NCBI GenBank assembly: GCA_902776765.1 | Contig: CACYRP010000038.1 | Span: 1-33,744, forward strand | Origin: Fibrobacter succinogenes | GTDB lineage: Bacteria; Fibrobacterota; Fibrobacteria; Fibrobacterales; Fibrobacteraceae | Length of the DNA: 33,744 nt | Direction: 5' to 3' | In this document: piece by piece, positions 7,852 through 14,828 of the stretch | Layout: the number at the start of each line of letters is the position of its first letter | How positions within the stretch are numbered: the stretch's first letter is position 1 | Translations under genes and position numbers: made by a program | Notes under the pieces: generated by a model | The model's database searches: none | What the model saw: the letters and a program-made list of their open reading frames with translations, nothing else | Told to the model about the DNA's origin: nothing

Positions 7852-9257
7852 TACTCAAATATCTTGTTGTACAAACTCGGAGCAAACTTTTGCATGTACC
7901 CAAGCACGAAAATCACAGAAATGATAATCGGCAAGACCCACTTGAAATAGAAGCGAAGCACCGCATATTGCGGGAACTTCATGCCCTTACCCGCATTCGC
8001 TTCCTCAAAAAAGTTATCCTGGCCCCAGCCATAGCGGGAATTACAGAACAGCACGAACACAAGCGAACCGAGCGGCAACAACGTATTCGAAACCAAAAAG
8101 TCTTCGAGATCAAGCACGCAACTGCCCGGACCAAAAGGTTCAAAGCCAGAGAGAACATTAAAGCCGAGCGCACACGGAAGTGACAACAACACAACCGCTA
8201 TAAAGTTCCACTTCACCGCCTTTTGGCGTTCCACATCGTGTACATCCATCCAATAAGCGACAATATTTTCGAACACCGCCACAAGCGTCGAAAGAGCCGC
8301 GAACGACATGAAAAGGAAAAACGCGGCACCGCAAATTCGGCCAGCAGGCATCTGCGCAAATACATTCGGGAGCGTTGCAAAAATCAGTCCCGGACCTGCA
8401 TCCGGCTTGAGTCCAAACGCAAAGCAAGATGGAATGATGATAAGCCCAGCAATCAAGGCCACACCCGTATCGAGCACGCAAATATGCGCCGCCTCGGTCA
8501 AAAGCGAATGTTTCTTCTTGATGTAGCTACCGAATATGCTCATGGAACCAATACCGAGGCTCAGCGTAAAAAACGACTGGCCAAGAGCCGCAAATACAAC
8601 TTCACCGATTCCCGCTTCCTTGAGCTTTACAAAGTCCGGCAACAAGTAGAACTTAAGACCTTCGCTCGCGCCCGGAAGCGTGAGCACGCGAATCATCAAA
8701 ATGAACATAATAATCAAAAGCGCAGACATCATCGTCTTTGTAATGCGTTCCACACCGCGCTGGAGCCCAAGCGCCACAATGGATAGCCCCGCAAAAGTCG
8801 CCACCACCATCCAGAACGAAAGCAACGGACCATTCCCGAGCATATTCGTAAATTCAGCACCCACTTCGGCAGGCGTCATGGTCATAAGGTCACCCATCGT
8901 CACCATGCGGTAGAAGTAATAGAGCATCCAGCCCGTTACCGTTGTATAGAACATCATCAAGAGGTAGTTACCGGCAATCATCGGAACGCCCGCGTAATGC
9001 CACTTGTGCCCCGGCTTTTCAAGCTCTCTGAACGAGCGGCCAACACCACGTTGAGCCGAACGCCCCACTGCAAACTCCATTACAAGAATCGGGAATCCAA
9101 AAATCAAAAGGAAAAAGAGGTATATCAGAACAAAAGCAGCACCACCGTATTGCCCTGTAATGAACGGAAAACGCCACACATTGCCAAGCCCAATGGCGCA
9201 GCCAGCGGCAATCAAGATAAAACCTAAACGGGACTTAAAGTTTTCTCTTTCCTTCAT
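7851..9257 (-). CDS. Sodium-dependent transporter, SNF/NSS family
   Basis: Predicted inner-membrane Na+-coupled symporter of the neurotransmitter:sodium symporter (LeuT-like) family, probably importing an amino acid or related amine; substrate unknown. 468 residues with about 11-12 hydrophobic segments. TM1 carries the family signature AAGCAIGLGNVWRFPF, whose unwound GNVWRFP segment binds Na+ and substrate. TM2 has the GFPILVMEFAVG block. TM6 is recognisable at FTLSLGIGSMSIFGSY, and a conserved SFAALSTLVAVFENIVAYWMD stretch follows. The ATG at 9257 has GAGG 7 nt upstream. It follows the DUF2279-like gene by 18 nt and is the last gene before a strong terminator, so it is probably cotranscribed with fabF. 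Confidence 0.93.
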   Translation of the reverse strand: MKERENFKSRLGFILIAAGCAIGLGNVWRFPFITGQYGGAAFVLIYLFFLLIFGFPILVMEFAVGRSAQRGVGRSFRELEKPGHKWHYAGVPMIAGNYLLMMFYTTVTGWMLYYFYRMVTMGDLMTMTPAEVGAEFTNMLGNGPLLSFWMVVATFAGLSIVALGLQRGVERITKTMMSALLIIMFILMIRVLTLPGASEGLKFYLLPDFVKLKEAGIGEVVFAALGQSFFTLSLGIGSMSIFGSYIKKKHSLLTEAAHICVLDTGVALIAGLIIIPSCFAFGLKPDAGPGLIFATLPNVFAQMPAGRICGAAFFLFMSFAALSTLVAVFENIVAYWMDVHDVERQKAVKWNFIAVVLLSLPCALGFNVLSGFEPFGPGSCVLDLEDFLVSNTLLPLGSLVFVLFCNSRYGWGQDNFFEEANAGKGMKFPQYAVLRFYFKWVLPIIISVIFVLGYMQKFAPSLYNKIFE

Positions 9258-9275
9258 TTTAGCCTCTACTACAAA

Positions 9276-10259
9276 CTAGAATTTTATAGGATACAGCAAA
9301 TACCAATTAAATTTAGGATAAACCTGGATCGTCGGTGCCGGGAGCTTAAAATAATTCAGCGCCTTAATGATGGTACGGGCCAAGCGACTCTGCGGGCGGA
9401 ACGCTTCAAGGTCATAATCAAGGGCAATATAAACTTCGCGATGCGGATTCTTCGCCCCCGTAAACACCCCATCGTCAATGCTAAGCCCCACCGCTATAGC
9501 AAGCCAGCTCGGATAATACTTACGGGCAGTTTCCGGCAGCAACCTGTAAGGCTTCACCGAAAGCCAGTACGTGTGGTTCACATAATCATCCGTGAAAATA
9601 CCATCAGAAGCACTGTGTTCCTGGTTATAATAGGCATTGGAATTAATCCAATAGCTCCACTTGAGGTCAATATACTTGAACAGTGGGACATAACGTTCTG
9701 CCATCGGCAAAAATCCACCAAGGCCACCCGAGAGCACATCAACAAAACTAAAGCCCCACTTAGGCGCAAAACCATCCTTGATATCAATCGCAATATGAGT
9801 AGCTAATGCCGAAGCCCCAGCAAACAGATACGACTGAAACTCGCTAGCGCCCGCCCAACGGTAACCTTCGTAGAAAAATTCAGCAAAGGCTACACCGGCT
9901 GCAAAATGCCCCAGTTTATCAAGATTCAGCGCGTAGTCAAAATCGTTTTGAATATGAAATCCTCGCTCCGATTCGTCCCACCAGCCCTTTTTTAAGACAA
10001 ACCCGTAAGCGACACCATAGGAAACCAAGGTTAGCGATGCAACACCAGCCATTCGCCATGGCTTTATCTCGGACAGAACATCGCTAGAATCTTCACTTCG
10101 GTAATCCCACGTAGAATCGCGCCATGTGAGCGGATCCCCCGGAGACGACAAAGCTGCCGCCGGGAACACCAGCGACAGCATAAGCAAAAACGCACAAATT
10201 TTAGCGTTTATTTTACGAGAAGCGAAAGAGCCAAATGCAAAACCTTTGGCCTTACGCAT
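9276..10259 (-). CDS. DUF2279-like (YfiM-related) envelope protein
   Basis: 327 residues. A basic N-terminus and hydrophobic segment (ICAFLLMLSLVFPAAALS) act as signal peptide. Residues about 110-190 contain LDKLGHFAAGVAFAEFFYEGYRWAG ... DIKDGFAPKWGFSFVDVLSGGLGGFLP, matching the pattern of DUF2279 proteins (D-K-x-G-H, then D-G-F-x-x-x-W-G-F-S-x-x-D), which are periplasmic or outer-membrane proteins of unknown function, common in Bacteroidetes. The remaining half has aromatic, strand-like sequence. Its ATG overlaps the fabF stop by one base (TAATG) and GAGGAA lies inside the end of fabF, so translation is probably coupled to fabF. The coupling suggests a lipid-related role, but that is inference. 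Confidence 0.75.
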   Translation of the reverse strand: MRKAKGFAFGSFASRKINAKICAFLLMLSLVFPAAALSSPGDPLTWRDSTWDYRSEDSSDVLSEIKPWRMAGVASLTLVSYGVAYGFVLKKGWWDESERGFHIQNDFDYALNLDKLGHFAAGVAFAEFFYEGYRWAGASEFQSYLFAGASALATHIAIDIKDGFAPKWGFSFVDVLSGGLGGFLPMAERYVPLFKYIDLKWSYWINSNAYYNQEHSASDGIFTDDYVNHTYWLSVKPYRLLPETARKYYPSWLAIAVGLSIDDGVFTGAKNPHREVYIALDYDLEAFRPQSRLARTIIKALNYFKLPAPTIQVYPKFNWYLLYPIKF

Positions 10260-11503
10260 TAATTCCTCGCAAAAATGATAACTCCATTTTGGCCTCCGAA
10301 GCCAAAGCCGTTGCTCATAGCGTAGTCAATCTTCTGACTTTCTGCGCCATTAGCACAAACGTTCAAGTGAATTGCAGGATCCTGCTCGAACACGTTGAGA
10401 GTACCATGAACCTTCTGTTCCATAACAGACATGATTGTCACAACGGATTCAAGTGCACCGGCGGCACCCAGGCAGTGGCCGAGCATGGACTTTGTCGAAT
10501 TGACCTTGAGGTTTTCGAGAGCCGATGCAGAGGACTGCGAGTAGAGCGTTTCGATGGCAGAGCATTCAGCGATGTCACCGAGCGGTGTGGATGTACCGTG
10601 CGTGTTAATATAGCTAATATCCTTAGCTTCGATGCCAGCTTCCTTCATGGCGTTGGTCATTGCAAGCATAACACCCTTACCATCCGGACGCGGAGCGGAG
10701 ATGTGGTAAGCATCGGAGCTTGTACCGACACCGGCGATACGGGCGAGAATCTTTGCACCACGAGCCTTAGCATGAGATTCGCTTTCGAGCACGAGGACTG
10801 CCGCACCCTCACCAATCACGAAACCATCGCGGTCCTTGTCGAAGGGGCGTGAGGCGCGTTCCGGATCGTCGTTGCGCTTGCTGACAGCCTTCATGCTGGT
10901 AAAGCCAGCGAGGCTGAGCGGGTTCACCGTTTCGTCGGCACCACCAGCGAGCATCACGTCGCAGCGACCGAGACGAATCATGTCGTAAGCGTTAGCGATG
11001 GAGTGGTTGGAAGTTGCGCAAGCGGAGGTCACCGTGTAGGACGGACCCATCCAGCCAGTCTTGTTGCAAACTTCACCGGCCGGCATATTCACGATAGCCA
11101 TCGGAATATAGAACGGAGAAACTCGGGACGGACCACGAGTGCTGAGAGCCACAGCGGCATCATAGCAATACTGCAAACCACCGATACTGCTACCGATGAT
11201 AACACCGCAGCGTTCCGGATTTTCATTTTCCGGTGCGATGCCAGCCTGACGCAGAGCCTGGAATGCAGAGTAGACGGCATACTGGATGCAACGAGAGAAC
11301 CTAGACTGGTCTCTTGTGCTGTAAATGCCCGTTGCGTCGAACTCGCGAATTTCACTTGCTATACGCGAAGTGTAAGCGGAGGCGTCGAAACGCTGGATGG
11401 TAGCAATGCCAGACTTGCCAGCAAGCAAGTTCTGCCACAATAATTCGGGGGAGTTTCCAAGAGAGGAAACGCAGCCCATACCTGTAATAACAACATTTTC
11501 CAT
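10259..11503 (-). CDS. fabF: Beta-ketoacyl-ACP synthase II
   Basis: Condensing enzyme of type II fatty-acid synthesis that elongates acyl-ACP with malonyl-ACP in the cytoplasm. 414 residues from the ATG at 11503, matching the usual family length of about 410; in-frame sequence further upstream to 11575 is AT-rich and non-homologous, so that longer start is rejected. Catalytic triad residues are present: Cys162 in TSACATSNHSIANAYDMI, His302 in NTHGTSTPLGD and His343 in SMLGHCLGAAGA, with Lys338 just before. The GFGGQN C-terminal block is present. First gene of a probable fabF-DUF2279-SNF transcript. A TATATTTG box lies at 11511-11518, only 7 nt before the start codon, implying a very short leader if it is the promoter. 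Confidence 0.96.
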   Translation of the reverse strand: MENVVITGMGCVSSLGNSPELLWQNLLAGKSGIATIQRFDASAYTSRIASEIREFDATGIYSTRDQSRFSRCIQYAVYSAFQALRQAGIAPENENPERCGVIIGSSIGGLQYCYDAAVALSTRGPSRVSPFYIPMAIVNMPAGEVCNKTGWMGPSYTVTSACATSNHSIANAYDMIRLGRCDVMLAGGADETVNPLSLAGFTSMKAVSKRNDDPERASRPFDKDRDGFVIGEGAAVLVLESESHAKARGAKILARIAGVGTSSDAYHISAPRPDGKGVMLAMTNAMKEAGIEAKDISYINTHGTSTPLGDIAECSAIETLYSQSSASALENLKVNSTKSMLGHCLGAAGALESVVTIMSVMEQKVHGTLNVFEQDPAIHLNVCANGAESQKIDYAMSNGFGFGGQNGVIIFARN

Positions 11504-11510
11504 AATGCGC

Positions 11511-11518
11511 CAAATATA
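11511..11518 (-). promoter_or_regulatory. Candidate -7 box (TATATTTG) of fabF
   Basis: TATATTTG on the minus strand fits TAnnTTTG and is followed by GGCGC and the start codon after 7 nt. The same arrangement (TATATTTG, then GCGC) precedes the gene at 20689. If functional, transcription would begin almost at the start codon. Confidence 0.4.
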
Positions 11519-11635
11519 ACAAAAAAAACGGTAATATTTTCGTAAGAGTGTGAAGAAAAAGACAATTTGTAGCAAAAAATTACGTTTTCAGGAATATTTT
11601 TGCAATTTCAGTCTAATTTATCCATATATATAGGT

Positions 11636-11661
11636 TTTTCTGTCATTATTATCACAGAAAA
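11636..11661. promoter_or_regulatory. Inverted repeat in the fabF-orn intergenic region
   Basis: TTTTCTGT and ACAGAAAA arms (8 nt each) flank a 10-nt AT-rich spacer between the divergent genes fabF and orn. It could be an operator or a chance hairpin; there is no further evidence. Confidence 0.25.
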
Positions 11662-11690
11662 CTTACGAAACAACAAGAGTTACTAATCGA

Positions 11691-11886
11691 TTGTCAATGA
11701 CCATTGGTCAATAGTTAAATTCACAGGATCCTTCCCCCAGCCCTGACGTGAACCAATTGTACTTTCGTTTCGCTCGCCTTACGCAGTTGTCCGAATTCCG
11801 AATTCCGAATTACCATCTAGTAACTAGTAACTTGGAACTAGTAACTCACCACTCACGACAATGTATGGATCCTCCTAGCGGAGGAT
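11691..11886. repeat. Heptad-repeat tracts and hairpin upstream of orn
   Basis: This part of the 419-nt gap between fabF and orn is built largely of 7-bp units. TTGTCAA-like heptads occupy 11691-11725. CCGAATT occurs three times in tandem at 11791-11811. At 11817-11858 six consecutive heptads fit CTnnnnA, three of them CTAGTAA. A 13-nt palindrome TGACCATTGGTCA is at 11698-11710, and a perfect hairpin ATCCTCC-TAGC-GGAGGAT is at 11869-11886, 37 nt before orn. The segment 11766-11783 is nearly the reverse complement of 7765-7783. No open frame is supported here. Confidence 0.6.
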
Positions 11887-11922
11887 GACTAGAACTCCTA
11901 AAAAAACTATTTTATACCGCGT

Positions 11923-12462
11923 ATGGCCAAAAGTTCTCGAAATTTAGTTTGGATGGACCTGGAAATGTCCGGTCTCGATCCTGAAAAAGATGTCATTCTC
12001 GAAATAGCAACCATTGTTACCGATGCAAATTTGAACATTCTCGCCGAAGGGCCTGTCATAGCCATTCACCAGCCGGAAAATGTTTTTGAAAGCATGGACG
12101 AATGGAACACGCGACACCACAATCAAAGCGGGCTCGTCGATCGTTGCCGCCGTTCGCAGTATTCCCTCAAGGACGCCGAACTCGAAACGCTCCGTTTTAT
12201 CAAGCCCTTCACGGAAAAGACAAAGAACCTCCTTTGCGGAAATTCCATCACGCAAGACAGGCGTTTTTTGTACAAATACATGCCCGAAATTTCGGAATGG
12301 CTCTGCTACCGAAACGTTGACGTAAGCTCCATCAAGGAACTCACGTTCCGCTGGTACCCAGAGTTCGAAGAATTTCAAAAAGAAAAGCGCCACGAAGCCT
12401 TAAACGACATCCGCGAAAGTATTGCCGAACTCGCCTACTACAGAAAGACATTCTTCAAGTAA
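11923..12462 (+). CDS. orn: Oligoribonuclease
   Basis: 3'-to-5' exoribonuclease that degrades di- to short oligoribonucleotides, including linear pGpG from cyclic di-GMP turnover. 179 residues, the usual length. DEDDh catalytic residues are visible: Asp12 and Glu14 in VWMDLEMSGLDP, Asp112 in GNSITQDRRFL, and His157 and Asp162 in RHEALNDIRESIAEL. The RFLYKYMPE segment after QDRR is also typical. First gene of a plus-strand unit: its stop at 12460-12462 is 4 nt before the start of the transpeptidase gene. Upstream lie heptad repeats and a hairpin; no clear promoter can be assigned. Confidence 0.95.
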   Translation: MAKSSRNLVWMDLEMSGLDPEKDVILEIATIVTDANLNILAEGPVIAIHQPENVFESMDEWNTRHHNQSGLVDRCRRSQYSLKDAELETLRFIKPFTEKTKNLLCGNSITQDRRFLYKYMPEISEWLCYRNVDVSSIKELTFRWYPEFEEFQKEKRHEALNDIRESIAELAYYRKTFFK

Positions 12463-12466
12463 CTCC

Positions 12467-13807
12467 ATGGAAAGACTCCCCTACGCACAAAGAATGCGTA
12501 ACCGCGCCATCGCGATTACCGTTTTTATATTGATTATTGTCGCCATTGTTCATTGTTCCACGAAAGACGAAGTAGCGCCAACCGCAACCGCCGAAAATCA
12601 AGAGATGGTGCCAGCCATAGATTCACTTGCCGACACAGCCGCCTTTATAACCGACTATAGCGACACAAACGCATTCGACTCCATCGTCAGCGAAAATCCA
12701 AACGGACTTGCCGCCCTCACCGGAATCGAAGACAACGATTTCGACAAGTCTCTCGACAGCAACGGAACCGCAGGCAGCACAAACAACGTCCGCGACACGC
12801 TTCACATCAAGGCGCAAAAGAATCCCTTCCTCGCTGAAAAAATTGATATTTTGTTACATCGCTACCACCCGGACTTGGGCATCATCCTCGTCGTCGATAC
12901 AAAGACAAACGAAATCATTGCCTGGGGTGAACGCCGCGACGGCAAAATACAAAACAGGCCCGACTGGATTGGGCGCCCCACCTTCCCCGCGGCATCCCTT
13001 GCAAAGCTTGTGACAATTGCCGCCGCCATGGAAAGCAACCGCTATTCGCTCAACACACGTATCCCGATGATGGGGCGCCACCACACGCTCTACTTGAACC
13101 AGCTCCGCGTTCCCGAAAAATATAAAGGCCCCACGATGGAACTTTCCGAAGCGTTTGCCCGCTCCGCGAACCCGCCAATGGCAATAGTCGGAAAATCAGT
13201 CGGCGCAAAGCGCCTGCTCTCTGCCGCCGCAAAGCTAGGTTACAACAAGCGCTTCCCGGGCAACGCCCCAAACGCATCGAGCTATACCGCTCCGGACACG
13301 GGCTACGGCCTTGCCGAAGTCGCCTGCGGTTTTACAACATCGACAACACTCACGCCGCTTCTTGCTGCAGCGCAAGTCCGTGCCATCCTCACAAAGAAGC
13401 CGCTCCAAATCCCATGGGCTCGCGACATGGCGCCATTCGCACCGCAACGGTCGCTCGCGCTTGACATCGGAAAATTCACCGAAAACACCTACTATGGCCT
13501 CCGCGAATCCATGCTCCGTTCCGTAGCGCAAGGCACTGCCCACAAGCACATGTCCACAAAGAACATGGCAAAGAAAAACTTCGAAGCGCTCCGCCTCGGC
13601 GGAAAAACAGGTTCGCTCGACGGGAAAGATCCTGCAGGCCGTTACGACTGGTTCATGGGGTTTGCCGAATCCAGGGCGAACCCGAGCAAATCCATTGTCG
13701 TCATCGTCATGCAGATGCACAAAGAAATTCGTTCGCAACCAGCAACGCAGGTCGCAGCAACAGTCATCAACTATTGGGCGCACCAGAACCTCGAACAAAA
13801 AAAATAA
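12467..13807 (+). CDS. Penicillin-binding transpeptidase-domain protein
   Basis: Membrane-anchored periplasmic peptidoglycan transpeptidase, or a related serine acyltransferase. 446 residues from the ATG at 12467; an upstream TTG overlapping orn is rejected. One N-terminal TM segment (AIAITVFILIIVAIVHC) is followed by about 90 acidic, low-complexity residues. The penicillin-binding fold has all three motifs: Ser177-x-x-Lys180 in PAASLAKL, Ser233-Ala-Asn235 in RSANPP, and Lys380-Thr-Gly in GGKTGSLDG. There is no glycosyltransferase domain and no obvious class B dimerisation domain, so it is shorter than FtsI or PBP2. It lies between orn and lgt in an apparent operon with gaps of 4 and 33 nt. 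Confidence 0.88.
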   Translation: MERLPYAQRMRNRAIAITVFILIIVAIVHCSTKDEVAPTATAENQEMVPAIDSLADTAAFITDYSDTNAFDSIVSENPNGLAALTGIEDNDFDKSLDSNGTAGSTNNVRDTLHIKAQKNPFLAEKIDILLHRYHPDLGIILVVDTKTNEIIAWGERRDGKIQNRPDWIGRPTFPAASLAKLVTIAAAMESNRYSLNTRIPMMGRHHTLYLNQLRVPEKYKGPTMELSEAFARSANPPMAIVGKSVGAKRLLSAAAKLGYNKRFPGNAPNASSYTAPDTGYGLAEVACGFTTSTTLTPLLAAAQVRAILTKKPLQIPWARDMAPFAPQRSLALDIGKFTENTYYGLRESMLRSVAQGTAHKHMSTKNMAKKNFEALRLGGKTGSLDGKDPAGRYDWFMGFAESRANPSKSIVVIVMQMHKEIRSQPATQVAATVINYWAHQNLEQKK

Positions 13808-13840
13808 TTTAGATTTGAACACAAAAGAAGCAGGAACATT

Positions 13841-14716
13841 ATGGAATTATCTTGGTGGAACTTAATACCGACTTACTTCGACGGAATAGCCTTCACGATT
13901 CCTTTCGTTGGTTTTCCAGTCCACTGGTACGGTGTCATGTACATTTTTGCGTTCGTGACCGCCTACCTCACCATGTGGAAAATCAGCGAGAAAGAAAAAC
14001 TGGGTTACACCAAGGAACAGCTCGACAACATATTCACCTGGATTATCGCAGGCATCTTACTCGGCGCCCGTCTCGGTTACGTTTTCTTCTATAAACCGGG
14101 CTACTATCTTTCGAACCCACTCGAAATCATCTTACCGTTTACGCACGACGAACTCGGCAGCCACTTTGCCGGAATTTCGGGAATGTCGTACCACGGCGGT
14201 CTCATCTTGGGGATTATTTTCTTCTGCATCGGCGCAAAGCGAAACAAACTCGATGTCTGGAAAACATTAAACCTCGCCATGCTTGCAGCACCGCTAGCCT
14301 ACACCTGGGGCCGCTGGGGCAACTTCATCAACGGTGAACTTTTTGGTGAAGCAACGACTAGCGCTATCGGTATGTGGTTCCCGCTCGCCCACGATAGCAC
14401 ACTCGCCAACCCGATTCTCCACCACCCGAGCCAACTTTACGAAATGTTTTTCGAAGGCATTATTTTATTCGTTGTTTTGTACAACTTACGCAAGATTCCA
14501 AAACTTCACGACAAAATTCCATGCCTTTACTTAATGGGCTACGGTCTGTTCCGCTTCTTCATTGAATTTTTCCGCAAACCGGACGCCCATCTTGGACGCG
14601 TAGACCTCTTTGGCATGAGCCGCGGGCAGACACTCTGCTCCGTGATGATTCTCGTAGGCCTTGCGTGGATGATATATCTCTTCTACCACGAAAAGAAAGC
14701 AACCAAAAAAGCTTAG
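13841..14716 (+). CDS. lgt: Phosphatidylglycerol-prolipoprotein diacylglyceryl transferase
   Basis: Inner-membrane enzyme that moves diacylglycerol from phosphatidylglycerol to the lipobox Cys of prolipoproteins, the first step of lipoprotein maturation. 291 residues with about seven membrane segments. Diagnostic elements are HWYGVMY near residue 28, GARLGYVFFY (75-84), GMSYHGGL with His118 (equivalent of the essential His103 of E. coli) and the Lgt signature GRWGNFINGELFGE at 157-170. C-terminal YGLFRFFIEFFRKPD is also conserved. Third gene after orn and the transpeptidase. Its stop codon TAG (14714-14716) is the first part of a composite heptad repeat, which probably serves as its terminator. 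Confidence 0.96.
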   Translation: MELSWWNLIPTYFDGIAFTIPFVGFPVHWYGVMYIFAFVTAYLTMWKISEKEKLGYTKEQLDNIFTWIIAGILLGARLGYVFFYKPGYYLSNPLEIILPFTHDELGSHFAGISGMSYHGGLILGIIFFCIGAKRNKLDVWKTLNLAMLAAPLAYTWGRWGNFINGELFGEATTSAIGMWFPLAHDSTLANPILHHPSQLYEMFFEGIILFVVLYNLRKIPKLHDKIPCLYLMGYGLFRFFIEFFRKPDAHLGRVDLFGMSRGQTLCSVMILVGLAWMIYLFYHEKKATKKA

Positions 14717-14828
14717 TTGGCAGAACTTAGTTGGTCCTTCGGCAAGCTCAGGGACCTTAAAGGTTGGTGAGCCTGTCGAACCAAAGCTCTAAGTTCTAAG
14801 AGCGAAGCGAGCTAAGTTCTAAATTCTA
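14715..14828. repeat. Composite heptad/palindrome element, copy 1
   Basis: Left arm: the heptads AGTTGGC and AGAACTT, then a partial AGTTGG. Core 14738-14780: imperfect inverted repeat TTCGGCAAGCTCAGGGACC / GGTTGGTGAGCCTGTCGAA around TTAAA. Right arm: TTCTAAG-type heptads and a GAGCGAAGCGAGC motif. AGAACTTAG in the left arm is the exact complement of CTAAGTTCT in the right, so the whole element can fold as one long stem. It spans exactly from the TAG stop of lgt to the TAG stop of the convergent gene. Confidence 0.9.

Noticed and set aside
10259..11575. fabF start at 11575
   Set aside because: The extra 24 residues are encoded by AT-rich upstream DNA and unlike the family; ATG at 11503 gives the standard N-terminus (ENVVITGMGCVS).
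14715..14828. Insertion sequence or MITE with terminal target-site duplication
   Set aside because: No transposase and no clear short direct duplication flanking the elements; the variable heptads at both ends fit repeat expansion better.
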